A stretch of DNA of 33,508 nt from CAG-103 sp963627135 (lineage in GTDB: Bacteria > Bacillota > Clostridia > Oscillospirales > Oscillospiraceae), in contig CAVFZY010000036.1 of assembly GCA_963627135.1 (NCBI GenBank), forward strand, positions 1-33,508. Reading direction: 5' to 3'. Position 1 is the stretch's first letter; every line of letters begins with the position of its first letter. The position numbers and the translations under genes are program-made. Below are positions 7,347 to 15,440 of this stretch, one piece after another. Below the pieces are notes generated by a model. It was not told the origin of the DNA. It saw nothing but the letters and a program-made list of their open reading frames with translations, and did no database searches.

Positions 7347-9911
7347 TCACCTCCCGTTGATGTCGCGGATGGCGGCCTCGAGCTGCTGCGCCACCTGCGC
7401 CAGCTCCTGCCGGAACTCGCGCGCGCTCATGCGCAGCACGCCCGCGCGCAGCGCCGTGAGCTGGATGAGCGCGTCGGACGTGACGACGCGCACGGACTCG
7501 TTCCTGCCGATCTCATCGGCGAGCTTTTCCATGTAGGCGTCCGCCGTCTCGCCCTGGCGCGTGAAGACCACGTGCAGGCCGCTGCGGTCAAACTTCTCCC
7601 CCTGCCCGCCGGGCACGCGGTAGCCGTCAAACACGACCACGACCTCGCGGCGCGTGAAGGCGGCGTAGTTGCTCAGCGCGTCCATGAGCCGCTCGCGCGC
7701 AGCGTCGATGTGGCCGCTGTCGGCCAGGGCGCGCAGCTCGTCCCAGGCGAAGATGACGTTATAGCCGTCCACGATCACGCGCTCGCGCCGGGGGCGGAAC
7801 AGCTCGGCGCGCTCGGTCTCGTCCGCGCCGGGCGCAGCGTTGCGCACGGGGGCGGCGTACTGCGCGCGGCGGATGGGGCCGAACTCGCGCTGCAGGATCT
7901 CCTCCAGCTCCCGGTCGTCGAGATCGAAGCGGCGGCGGAACATGCGCGGCGCGGGCGGGGGCATCTGCGTCTCCGCCTTGCCGAAGCCGGTGTCGATGTG
8001 CATATAATCGCGCACGCGATCCCACGGGATGACCGTGCCCGCGCCGTGCGCGCAGAACACGCTGTCCGGCGTGTTGTCGAGGTCGTGCGTGGGGTCGTAG
8101 CCGCTCTCGGCGATGACCTCCTGCGCATTGTGGCAGGTGTCGTAGCCCGCGACGCTGCAGGAGATACGCCCGCGGCCGCGGGTATAGGCCGCGACCTCGG
8201 CGGGGTAATCGCGCATCGTGCTTACCGGCCCGCGGCCGGTGAGCACAGCCATGTCGCCGTGCGTCTCGGGCGAGGAAAACGTGCCAGACATAAGCCGCAC
8301 ATCGCTGATCGTGCGGCCGATCTGCTCGGCCGGGACCTCGATGCGAAAGGCGTAGTACGGTTCGAGCAGGACGCTTTCCGCCTGCATGAGCCCCTGCCGC
8401 ACGGCGCGCCACGTCGCCTGCCGGAAGTCGCCGCCCTCCGTGTGCTTGACGTGCGCGCGGCCGGCCAGCAGCGTGATCTTCACATCCGTCAGCGGTGCGC
8501 CGGTGAGCACGCCGCAGTGGCACTTCTCGGCCAGATGCGTGAGGATCAGGCGCTGCCAGTTGCGGTCGAGCACGTCCTCGCTGCAGGCGGTGTCAAACGT
8601 CAGGCCCGTGCCGCGCTCGGCGGGTTCAAGCAGGAGGTGCACCTCGGCATAGTGACGCAGGGGCTCAAAATGGCCCACGCCCTCGACCGGCGCCGCGATC
8701 GTCTCCTGATAGAGGATGCGGCCGGAATCGACCTGCACGTCCACGTCGAACCGCTCGCGGATGAGGCTCCTGAGCACCTCGATCTGCACCGTGCCCATGA
8801 GCTGGACATGGATCTCGCGCAGCGCCTCGTCCCAGACGATGTGCAGCTGCGGGTCCTCCTCCTCAAGCTGGCGCAGACGCGGGAGGAACGCCCGCGCGTC
8901 CACGTCCGGCGGCAGGCCGATGCGGTAGGTCAGCACCGGCTCGAGCGACGGCGGCATGGACGCCGCCGCGCTGCCGAACCCCTGCCCGGGATACGTCTGC
9001 GTGAGGCCCTGCACGGCGCACACGCCGCCGGCCGGGACGGTCTCCGCCGCGTCGAATTTCTCGCCGGAGTAGAGCCGGATGGCGTTCACCTTCTCCTGCA
9101 CGGGCGTGTCCGCGCCGCGGGGGAAATACGTCAGCGGTGCGCGCACGCGCAGCTGCCCGCCCGTGACCTTCAGGCACGTGAGGCGATTGCCCTGCGCGTC
9201 GCGCATGATCTTGAACACCCGCGCGCCGAACGCCTCCGGGTACTCCGGCGGCGCTGCGTAGCGCGCGAGCGCCGCGAGAAAGGCGTCCACGCCCGTGAGC
9301 TTCAGCCCCGAGCCGAACAGGCACGGGAAGAGCCTGCGGCTTCGGATGAGCGCGCGCACGGTCCCGTCCGGCAGCGCGCCGGTGTCGAGATACTGCTCGA
9401 GCACCGCCTCGTCACACAGAGCGATCTGCTCCGGATCGGGGTCAGTGAAGTCCACGCACGCGCCGCTCAGGTGCGCGCGCAGGTCGGCCATGATTGCCGC
9501 GCGGTCCGCGCCCGGCAGGTCCATCTTCGTCACAAACACAAACACTGGCACCCGGTAGCGCCGCAGCAGCTGCCAAAGCGTTTCCGTGTGCGCCTGTACG
9601 CCGTCCGTGCCGCTGATGACGAGCACGGCGTAGTCGAGCACCTGCAGCGTGCGCTCCATCTCGGCGGAAAAGTCCACGTGCCCCGGCGTATCGAGCAGCG
9701 TGACCGCCGTGTCGCCCAGCGTCAGGCGCGCCTGCCGCGAAAAGATCGTGATGCCGCGCGCACGCTCAAGCGCGTGCGTGTCCAGGTGCGCATTTTTGTG
9801 GTCCACGCGCCCGAGGTCGCGGATGGTGCCTGTGCGGTAGAGCAGCGCCTCGGACAGCGTCGTTTTCCCGGCGTCCACGTGCGCCAGAATTCCCAAAACC
9901 AGTTGCTTCAT
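7347..9911 (-). CDS. Tet(M)/EF-G-like translation GTPase fused to C-terminal Rae1/YacP-type NYN nuclease domain (854 aa)
   Basis: Residues 1 to about 650 form a translational GTPase of the ribosomal-protection type: P-loop AHVDAGKTT (10-18), DTPGHVDF, TKMD, then EF-G-like domains II-V including LLEPYYAFRIEVP. Residues about 710-854 are a complete NYN (YacP/Rae1) domain: VIVDGYNVIFAWDEL, VVVVFDGYRVPGG, GETADAYMEKLA and VTSDALIQ, with the family's likely metal-binding acids at D715, D762, D791 and D813. Rae1 in B. subtilis cleaves mRNA in the ribosomal A site. Where Tet(M)/Tet(O) have the Tyr-Ser-Pro-Val loop that displaces tetracycline, this protein has HVKHTEGGDFR, so classical tetracycline protection is doubtful. 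ATG at 9911 has GAGGTG 4 nt upstream; a longer in-frame form lacks this. A TATACT at 9948-9943 is a possible -10 with a poor -35. YlmH follows after 5 nt. Likely role (inference): acting on stalled ribosomes. Confidence 0.88.
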   Translation of the reverse strand: MKQLVLGILAHVDAGKTTLSEALLYRTGTIRDLGRVDHKNAHLDTHALERARGITIFSRQARLTLGDTAVTLLDTPGHVDFSAEMERTLQVLDYAVLVISGTDGVQAHTETLWQLLRRYRVPVFVFVTKMDLPGADRAAIMADLRAHLSGACVDFTDPDPEQIALCDEAVLEQYLDTGALPDGTVRALIRSRRLFPCLFGSGLKLTGVDAFLAALARYAAPPEYPEAFGARVFKIMRDAQGNRLTCLKVTGGQLRVRAPLTYFPRGADTPVQEKVNAIRLYSGEKFDAAETVPAGGVCAVQGLTQTYPGQGFGSAAASMPPSLEPVLTYRIGLPPDVDARAFLPRLRQLEEEDPQLHIVWDEALREIHVQLMGTVQIEVLRSLIRERFDVDVQVDSGRILYQETIAAPVEGVGHFEPLRHYAEVHLLLEPAERGTGLTFDTACSEDVLDRNWQRLILTHLAEKCHCGVLTGAPLTDVKITLLAGRAHVKHTEGGDFRQATWRAVRQGLMQAESVLLEPYYAFRIEVPAEQIGRTISDVRLMSGTFSSPETHGDMAVLTGRGPVSTMRDYPAEVAAYTRGRGRISCSVAGYDTCHNAQEVIAESGYDPTHDLDNTPDSVFCAHGAGTVIPWDRVRDYMHIDTGFGKAETQMPPPAPRMFRRRFDLDDRELEEILQREFGPIRRAQYAAPVRNAAPGADETERAELFRPRRERVIVDGYNVIFAWDELRALADSGHIDAARERLMDALSNYAAFTRREVVVVFDGYRVPGGQGEKFDRSGLHVVFTRQGETADAYMEKLADEIGRNESVRVVTSDALIQLTALRAGVLRMSAREFRQELAQVAQQLEAAIRDINGR

Positions 9912-9950
9912 AAGCACCTCGTAAAAATGCAAGAATAAAAACAGTATACC

Positions 9951-9985
9951 AAAAAACACGCCCGCGGGGAAGTCCCCCGCGGGCG
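9951..9985 (-). terminator. intrinsic terminator after the nucleotidyltransferase gene
   Basis: Minus-strand stem CGCCCGCGGGG/CCCCGCGGGCG (9985-9959) with 5-nt loop, followed by GTGTTTTTT. It separates the nucleotidyltransferase gene from the GTPase-NYN gene downstream. Confidence 0.9.
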
Positions 9986-9998
9986 GTTCTCGTTTTGC

Positions 9999-10904
9999 TC
10001 ACCAGATGTTGTCCGGGTACTTGCCCGCAGCGCGCAGCGCGCGCAGCGCCGCGACCACGTCCGGCAGGTCGTCGTGATACGTCACGCCGTGCCAGGCATC
10101 GTCCGTGTGCAGCATGGTGACGTCCGCTGTGCCGGCGCGCAGCTGCGCGTCCACGACCGACGGCACAAAATACTCGCACTTGAGCGGGTTGCGCAGCAAA
10201 TTCTCATCCAGAAACGCCGGGAACCGGCGCTCGAGCTCGCGCAGGTACAGCGGTGAGAAGCCCCAGAAGTTCATGGACACCGTCGTGTCGCCCGGCAGGT
10301 CGATGAAGTGCTCGCCGTCCTCGGTATAGGCGGCGTCCACGCCGCGCTGCTCGATATGCGTGCGCTCCGTGATGCTCTCGAGCATGCCGTCCCGCTCCGT
10401 GCATACGCCGCGCGACACGCTGCCGTTGGCCGTGACGGTATTGCGCAGGCGGAAGCCGACCATGGCATACGACCGCTCGGGGCGCGGCACGGCGAGAAAA
10501 TCATACAGCAGGCGGTAGGCCTCGATGCCGTAATAATCATCGGAATTGATGACGGCGAACGGCCCGTCGATCTCGGGCGCGGCGCACAGCACGGCGTGCG
10601 CGGTGCCCCACGGCTTCGTGCGGCCGTCTGGCACGGTGTAGCCCGCCGGCAGCGTGTCGAGCTTCTGATAGGCATAGCGCACATCGAACGCTGCGGCCAC
10701 GGCCGGGCCGACGCTCTCGCGAAACTCCTCGGCCGTGTCCTCCTTCACGACAAACACGACCTTGCGGAAGCCCGCGCGGTAAGCATCAAAGAGCGAATAG
10801 TGCAGCAGAAAATGGCCGTACTCGTCCACGGGCGTCGTCTGCTTCGGTCCTCCGAAGCGGCTGCCCATGCCGGCGGCCATGATGACCAGACAGGGTTGGT
10901 TCAT
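9999..10904 (-). CDS. NTP-transferase (sugar nucleotidyltransferase-like) protein (301 aa)
   Basis: Cytoplasmic nucleotidyltransferase of the GT-A fold. The N-terminal MAAGMGSRFGGPKQTTPVDE (residues 8-27) is the NTP-binding signature (G-x-G-x-R-F-G-x-x-K-Q), AVINSDDYYG near 123-132 holds the metal-binding Asp pair, and VSMNFWGF near 222 is typical of the C-terminal half. Such enzymes activate sugar-1-phosphates or related alcohol phosphates as nucleotide derivatives for cell-surface polymers. The exact substrate is not readable. The ATG at 10904 has GGAGG 9 nt upstream. It is a single-gene unit with a perfect consensus promoter and a strong terminator. Confidence 0.85.
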   Translation of the reverse strand: MNQPCLVIMAAGMGSRFGGPKQTTPVDEYGHFLLHYSLFDAYRAGFRKVVFVVKEDTAEEFRESVGPAVAAAFDVRYAYQKLDTLPAGYTVPDGRTKPWGTAHAVLCAAPEIDGPFAVINSDDYYGIEAYRLLYDFLAVPRPERSYAMVGFRLRNTVTANGSVSRGVCTERDGMLESITERTHIEQRGVDAAYTEDGEHFIDLPGDTTVSMNFWGFSPLYLRELERRFPAFLDENLLRNPLKCEYFVPSVVDAQLRAGTADVTMLHTDDAWHGVTYHDDLPDVVAALRALRAAGKYPDNIW

Positions 10905-10941
10905 AAGTTCGGTCCTCCATATTTTCAAACGGATCTGTGCC

Positions 10942-10970
10942 ATTATAGGCCGCGGGTCACAATTTGTCAA
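10942..10970 (-). promoter_or_regulatory. perfect consensus sigma-A promoter for the nucleotidyltransferase gene
   Basis: Minus strand TTGACA (10970-10965), 17-bp spacer, TATAAT (10947-10942). The start site would be about 10935. Confidence 0.92.
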
Positions 10971-10987
10971 TTTGCCGCGCGGTCATC

Positions 10988-11016
10988 TTGGCTTCCCACG
11001 CGGAATATGGTATACT
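10988..11016 (+). promoter_or_regulatory. sigma-A promoter for the ykvI-like gene
   Basis: TTGGCT, 17-bp spacer, TATACT, divergent from the nucleotidyltransferase promoter with 17 bp between the two -35 elements. Confidence 0.8.
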
Positions 11017-11054
11017 GCTTTCTATCTTGGTATTTTGGGCGGGAGGAGATCATC

Positions 11055-12134
11055 ATGCAGCAGAAGATCGGCACGCTGCGGCTGGCGTTGACGTTTGCCG
11101 GGTGCTTTCTCGGCGCGGGATATGTATCCGGGCAGGAGTTGTGGCAGTATTTCGGCGCGTTCGGCGCGCGAGGGCTTTGGGGGCTCGCGCTCGCGATCGC
11201 GCTGCTCGGCGGCACCGGCGTGCTGCTTCTGCGGCTGAGCGCGCGCACCGGCATCGAGACGATGGACGCGCTGATCGTGCGCGCGGACATCCCGTGGCTG
11301 CGCACGGCCGTCGGCGTGCTGACGGCGGCGCTGCTGTTCGGCGTCGTGTGCATCATGGCCGCCGGCATCGGCGCGCTCGGCAATCAGATACTCGGCCTGC
11401 CGGTATGGCTGGGTGCAGCCGTGGCGTGCGTGCTCATCGCGGCGGCGGCGTATTTCGGTCTTGGCGGCATGGTATCGGTGTTCACAGTCGCCGTGCCGTG
11501 CATGATCGCGGCCGCGCTCGTCATTGCGGGCATCCGGCTGCACCGCGCAGGTCTGACCGCTGCGGCCTTCACCGCCGGGGACACGAACCCCATGCTCGGC
11601 AGCTGGGCCACGAGCGCCGTGAATTATGCGGCCTACAACTTCTTCGCCACCGTGGGCATCCTCGCTCCGCTGACGCGCCACCTGAAAAAACCCGGCACCG
11701 CTCTCTGGGGCACCGTGCTCGGCTGCGTGCTGCTGCTGGCGGTCGCGCTCGGCGTGCTCGCCGCGCTGGCCACAAGCCCGGAGAGCACGCAGGCTCCGCT
11801 GCCCATGCTCGACCTCGCCTGCCGACTGGGCGCGGCTGGCATCGTGTACGCCGTGCTGCTGTTTCTCGGCATGTTCGGCACGAGCGTGTCCTCGCTCGTT
11901 GCCGTGCTGACCTATGCCGGGCAGAAGTCCGCGTGGCTGGCCGGGCACCGCACGGCCCTGCTATTCGTGCTCACGGCCGCCGCCTTCGCCGGGAGCCTGT
12001 TCGGCTTCGGCGATCTGATCGGCACCGTCTACCCGGTGTACGGCTATCTGGGCATGGCCGCCATACTGCTCGTGGCCGAGCACGCCGTGCACGCGCGGCG
12101 CGCAGGAAACAACTGCACCGCAACTGGAGATTGA
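11055..12134 (+). CDS. YkvI-like multispanning membrane transporter (359 aa)
   Basis: About ten hydrophobic segments. The N-terminal segment ALTFAGCFLGAGYVSGQELWQYFGAFG (Gly-rich, with G-x-G-x-x-x-GQE) resembles the unwound first helix of APC/NSS-type (LeuT-fold) carriers and matches the YkvI family of uncharacterised membrane proteins. The YVSGQE motif is characteristic of that family. The substrate is unknown; a solute:cation symporter is inferred. The ATG at 11055 has GGGAGGAG 6-9 nt upstream. The stop codon overlaps the -35 of the promoter for the next gene, so the LRR/SLH gene can be transcribed separately. Confidence 0.75.
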   Translation: MQQKIGTLRLALTFAGCFLGAGYVSGQELWQYFGAFGARGLWGLALAIALLGGTGVLLLRLSARTGIETMDALIVRADIPWLRTAVGVLTAALLFGVVCIMAAGIGALGNQILGLPVWLGAAVACVLIAAAAYFGLGGMVSVFTVAVPCMIAAALVIAGIRLHRAGLTAAAFTAGDTNPMLGSWATSAVNYAAYNFFATVGILAPLTRHLKKPGTALWGTVLGCVLLLAVALGVLAALATSPESTQAPLPMLDLACRLGAAGIVYAVLLFLGMFGTSVSSLVAVLTYAGQKSAWLAGHRTALLFVLTAAAFAGSLFGFGDLIGTVYPVYGYLGMAAILLVAEHAVHARRAGNNCTATGD

Positions 12135-12159
12135 CCCGGGGCGGCAGACCTGATACAAT
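12131..12159 (+). promoter_or_regulatory. sigma-A promoter for the LRR/SLH surface protein gene
   Basis: TTGACC (overlapping the ykvI stop), 17-bp spacer, TACAAT. Start site about 12166, leader about 45 nt. Confidence 0.82.
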
Positions 12160-12211
12160 GAAGGCAATGACAAATACCACGTTTTTTGGAATTTCTACAG
12201 GAGGAACCGCG

Positions 12212-14359
12212 ATGAAACATCTCAAAAAGGCGTTTAGCCTGCTGCTGGCAGCCGTGATGCTGCTGGCGCTGGGCGTGCCGGCCATGGCAGCGGGCGAGAT
12301 CCCGGTCGATGCCAAGCACTTCCCGGATCAGGCGCTGCGCACGTACGTGACCGACTACTGCGACACGAACAAGGACAACAAGCTCTCGGCGGCCGAGTGC
12401 GAGGCCGTACAATGCATCGACCTGTTTGAAATGGAGATCACAAAGGTCGCCGATATGACCGGTATCGAGCACTTCACGAACCTGCACGAGCTGCTCGTGT
12501 GCAACAATCAGATCACGACGCTTGACCTGAGCGGCATGACCAAACTCGAAAAGCTCGACGTGTCCGGCTGCAGCAAGCTGCAGAGCCTGAAGCTCGCCGG
12601 CTGCAGCGCGCTCACGCAACTCGATGCCTCGAGCTGTGCGCTCACGACGCTCGACCTCACGGGCTGCGCCGCACTGAAAACCGTCGCGTGCTCGTATAAC
12701 GCGCTCACGGCGCTCGACGTGTCCGGCGCAGAGAAGCTGACCACGCTCGAGTGCAGCGCCAACCGCCTGACCGCGCTCGACCTGAGCGGACACAAGGCGC
12801 TCCAGGTGCTCACGTGCAGCCTCAACAGCCTGACGAAGCTCGATCTCACGGGCTGCACCGCGCTCGAGTCGCTCGACTGCAGCGACAACGCGCTCGCCGC
12901 GCTCGATCTGAGCGGCTGCACCGCGCTCAACGCCACCGCGCAGGGCGACGGCAAGGCCGCAAACCCGATCCTCAGCCCGCAGTACCTGCCGGAGCAGACC
13001 GGCGCCGTCGTGGACAAGGAGCAATGCACCGTGTACCTCGACGCCATCGTCGGCAAGGAGCACCTCGGCAGCGTTGCGCGCGTGCCGGACGCGAACTACG
13101 ACAAGCAGACCGGCGCCGCCGTGTACGCCAAGACGCCGGACTATTTCTCCTACAGCTACGACACCGGGCGCAAGGGCCTGCCGGAGATGACCGTATACTT
13201 TGAGATGCAGGGCCTGACGAGCGGCGTCGCGCTCGATGAAAAGGCGTTCCCGGATGCGGCCTTCCGCGCCCTGCTCGCCGACACGGCCGACGTCAACGGT
13301 GACGGCCAACTCTCGACGCTCGAGCTGCGCCACGTGAGCGAGCTCAACTGCAGCAACCTCGACATCACCGATCTGACCGGCATCGAGCACTTCACGGAGC
13401 TCGTGGCGCTCAACTGCGAAAACAACAAGCTCACCGCGCTCGACGTGTCGAAGAACACGCACCTGAGCGAGATCTACTGCGGCGGCAACCAGCTCGCCAC
13501 GCTCGATCTGACCGGTCTTCCAATCAAGGACGCCGAGACCGACACCGGCCACGTGCAGAAGCTCTCCAGCAGCTACGCGCTCACCGGCACGGAAAACGGC
13601 GTGGGCATGTTTGACCTCAGCCAGATCGTCGGCAAGGACAACATCGGCAATATCACCGCCGTCAAGGGCGGCACCTACGACAAGAAGACCGGCATCGCGC
13701 GCTACAGCGCCGCCGTCGAAAAGCCGAGCTACACCTACGCAACCGGCAGCAGCGCCGTGGCGCTCACGGTCGAGTTCACGCTCGATATGAGCACGCTGCC
13801 CAAGTCCCCGTTCACGGATGTGCCGGCCGGCGCATGGTACTATGACGCCGCTGTCTACGCCTACAATAAGGGACTCATGGTCGGCACATCCGACACGACG
13901 TTCGGCCCCGATGTGCCCATGACGCGCGCCATGCTCGTCGCGGTGCTCCACCGTCTGGCCGGCAGTCCGAGCGTGAGCGGCAAGATGCCGTTCACGGATG
14001 TCGAGGCGGATACGTGGTACACCGAGGCGGTCCTCTGGGCCTACCAGAACGGCATCGTCGCCGGCACGTCCGACACGACGTTCGACCCGCTGAGCAACAT
14101 CACGCGCGAGCAGATCGTGGCCATCTTCAGCCGCTACACCGCGAAGTTCGCCCCCGACAAGGCCAAGGCCGCCACGGAGCTGACCGGCTTTGCCGACAGC
14201 GCGAGCGTGTCCGACTGGGCCGTGAACGACATGAAGTGGGCCGTCGCGCAGAAGATCATCAGCGGCCGCACCGATTCAGGCAAGCTCTGCCTGCAGCCGC
14301 AGAGCAATGCCAGCCGCGCCGAAGTGGCGACCATCCTCATGCAGTATTGCGCGCTGTAA
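12212..14359 (+). CDS. surface protein with leucine-rich repeats, EF-hand-like loops and three SLH domains (715 aa)
   Basis: Signal peptide (residues 1-27, MKHLKKAFSLLLAAVMLLAL then AMAA). The body is an internal duplication. Each module has an FPD start, a calcium-loop-like segment (DTNKDNKLSAAE at 51-62; DVNGDGQLSTLE at 360-371), a TGIEHFT.L leader, Cys-containing LRRs of the LxxLDLSGCxxLxxL type (many in module 1, few in module 2), and a closing IVGK...YDK.TG segment. Residues about 532-715 are three SLH domains (SPFTDVPAGAWYYDA, MPFTDVEADTWYTEA, then a divergent third), which bind pyruvylated secondary cell-wall polymers in SLH systems. The ATG at 12212 has AGGAGGAACC upstream. Probably an adhesin or structural surface protein; the ligand is unknown. 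The second large protein of the window (19804-24594) uses the same anchor type. Confidence 0.9.
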   Translation: MKHLKKAFSLLLAAVMLLALGVPAMAAGEIPVDAKHFPDQALRTYVTDYCDTNKDNKLSAAECEAVQCIDLFEMEITKVADMTGIEHFTNLHELLVCNNQITTLDLSGMTKLEKLDVSGCSKLQSLKLAGCSALTQLDASSCALTTLDLTGCAALKTVACSYNALTALDVSGAEKLTTLECSANRLTALDLSGHKALQVLTCSLNSLTKLDLTGCTALESLDCSDNALAALDLSGCTALNATAQGDGKAANPILSPQYLPEQTGAVVDKEQCTVYLDAIVGKEHLGSVARVPDANYDKQTGAAVYAKTPDYFSYSYDTGRKGLPEMTVYFEMQGLTSGVALDEKAFPDAAFRALLADTADVNGDGQLSTLELRHVSELNCSNLDITDLTGIEHFTELVALNCENNKLTALDVSKNTHLSEIYCGGNQLATLDLTGLPIKDAETDTGHVQKLSSSYALTGTENGVGMFDLSQIVGKDNIGNITAVKGGTYDKKTGIARYSAAVEKPSYTYATGSSAVALTVEFTLDMSTLPKSPFTDVPAGAWYYDAAVYAYNKGLMVGTSDTTFGPDVPMTRAMLVAVLHRLAGSPSVSGKMPFTDVEADTWYTEAVLWAYQNGIVAGTSDTTFDPLSNITREQIVAIFSRYTAKFAPDKAKAATELTGFADSASVSDWAVNDMKWAVAQKIISGRTDSGKLCLQPQSNASRAEVATILMQYCAL

Positions 14360-14396
14360 CGCGCCCCGAAATTCAACCGGAGAAGGAGTTTTCACC

Positions 14397-14636
14397 ATGT
14401 CCAGAACGAAGTTCATGGGTATTTTCCTCGTCATCCTCGGCGTCATCAGCGTGGTCGTGGGCATCGTCCGCGGTGACATGAACAGCAGCGCTGCGATGTT
14501 CATCGGCTATCTCGTGCCAGTACTGCTCGGCGCCGTGATCCTGATCGTCGACCACATCGGCGGCGGCGAGAACAAAAGCACCGGCCCGTCCGACGCGGCG
14601 CTCGCCGGGCAGAAAAACAAAAAGAAGAAACAATAA
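14397..14636 (+). CDS. small two-helix membrane protein (79 aa)
   Basis: Two hydrophobic segments (about residues 5-24 and 33-52) separated by a short loop, then a hydrophilic Lys-rich C-terminus ending QKNKKKKQ, which suggests a cytoplasmic tail. The start has GAAGGAG 8 nt upstream. It follows the SLH protein gene after 37 bp with no terminator between, so it may be co-transcribed. Family not recognised. Confidence 0.75.
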   Translation: MSRTKFMGIFLVILGVISVVVGIVRGDMNSSAAMFIGYLVPVLLGAVILIVDHIGGGENKSTGPSDAALAGQKNKKKKQ

Positions 14637-14640
14637 GAAA

Positions 14641-14671
14641 AAGCCGCTGCCCGGCCGGGCAGCGGCTTTTT
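14641..14671 (+). terminator. intrinsic terminator after the small membrane protein gene
   Basis: 12-bp stem AAGCCGCTGCCC/GGGCAGCGGCTT with GGCC loop, then TTT. Confidence 0.88.
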
Positions 14672-14678
14672 GGCGCGC

Positions 14679-14714
14679 AAAAAGGTTCCGCCGGACATTC
14701 CCGTCCGGCGGAAC
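14679..14714 (-). terminator. intrinsic terminator after the flavodoxin-like gene
   Basis: Minus-strand 12-bp stem GTTCCGCCGGAC/GTCCGGCGGAAC with 6-nt loop, then CTTTTT. It is back to back with the plus-strand terminator, a convergent pair. Confidence 0.88.
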
Positions 14715-14736
14715 GCATAGGATTAGGATATGGTGC

Positions 14737-15288
14737 TCAGCAGACCTTCGGCTCCGGAAACTTGGAGTGGAAGCTGCCCGCCTCGACCCAGTCGATGGCG
14801 GCCTGGATGCCATCCCAGGTGGCAGGCTCGCCGCGGCCGACAGTCGCCATGGTCAGGCAGGCCTGCTCGGCGGGCGTGAGCGTGGTCTTGGCAGCCTTCG
14901 CGTTCAGGCGCTTGGCAATGTCCTTGATCTTCACCTTCATGATCAGACGGTACGGCAGTGGCAGACGCTTCAGGTCAAAGCGGCCTTGCAGCGGGAACAC
15001 CGCAACGTCGGCACCGAGGCCGTTCTTCTTGCGGCAGACTTCCTCCGCGTTAGCAGCCGGGGCACCCATGCCGACCGAAACTACGCCGACCACGTTATAG
15101 CGCTCCTTGGCCTTGTCCAGACCAACGACCTTGCCGGCCAGCAGCCAGCCAATATAGACCACCTTATGTCCGGCCGGGCAGATGTGCGACCGCTCCGTAA
15201 AAAACGGAACATGCAGCGCCGCCGACATGCGGTGGGCGTACTCCTCACAGGAACCGGAGAGCGAAGAATAAACAATCGCGTCAATCAT
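14737..15288 (-). CDS. flavodoxin-like protein (183 aa)
   Basis: The N-terminus MIDAIVYSSLSGSCEEYAHRM matches a flavodoxin beta1-loop-alpha1 phosphate-binding segment (YSS-x-S/T-G). VVYIGWLLAGKVVGL and VVGVVSVGMGAP correspond to the later beta strands and FMN-contact loops. Residues 100-183 form a basic and helical C-terminal part (KRLPLPYRLIMKVKIKDIAKRL) not typical of classical short flavodoxins. Probably a cytoplasmic FMN electron carrier or oxidoreductase; partners are unknown. Start at 15288 is chosen by AAAGGGG about 11 nt upstream. It has its own good promoter and terminator. Confidence 0.75.
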   Translation of the reverse strand: MIDAIVYSSLSGSCEEYAHRMSAALHVPFFTERSHICPAGHKVVYIGWLLAGKVVGLDKAKERYNVVGVVSVGMGAPAANAEEVCRKKNGLGADVAVFPLQGRFDLKRLPLPYRLIMKVKIKDIAKRLNAKAAKTTLTPAEQACLTMATVGRGEPATWDGIQAAIDWVEAGSFHSKFPEPKVC

Positions 15289-15348
15289 CGTGAAAAATCC
15301 CCTTTCAGTTTGTGACGGAACCAACTGTGTCCCTTGTTTCCTTGTTTT

Positions 15349-15377
15349 ATCATAGTCAAATCTTAAACGAAAGTCAA
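15349..15377 (-). promoter_or_regulatory. sigma-A promoter for the flavodoxin-like gene
   Basis: Minus strand TTGACT (15377-15372), 17-bp spacer, TATGAT (15354-15349). Confidence 0.88.
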
Positions 15378-15440
15378 GATTCACTTCACAAAATTAGCAT
15401 GGATACCCGGCATTTGGGTAGAAAAAGGCACATAATTCCC

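Noticed and set aside
7347..9911. Acquired tetracycline resistance gene
   Set aside because: The Tet(M)-type loop is missing, an NYN domain is fused, base composition matches the neighbours, and no mobile-element signs surround it.
7341..9938. 865-codon open frame on the plus strand
   Set aside because: Antisense shadow of the GTPase-NYN gene; Arg/His/Ala-biased composition and no family motif.
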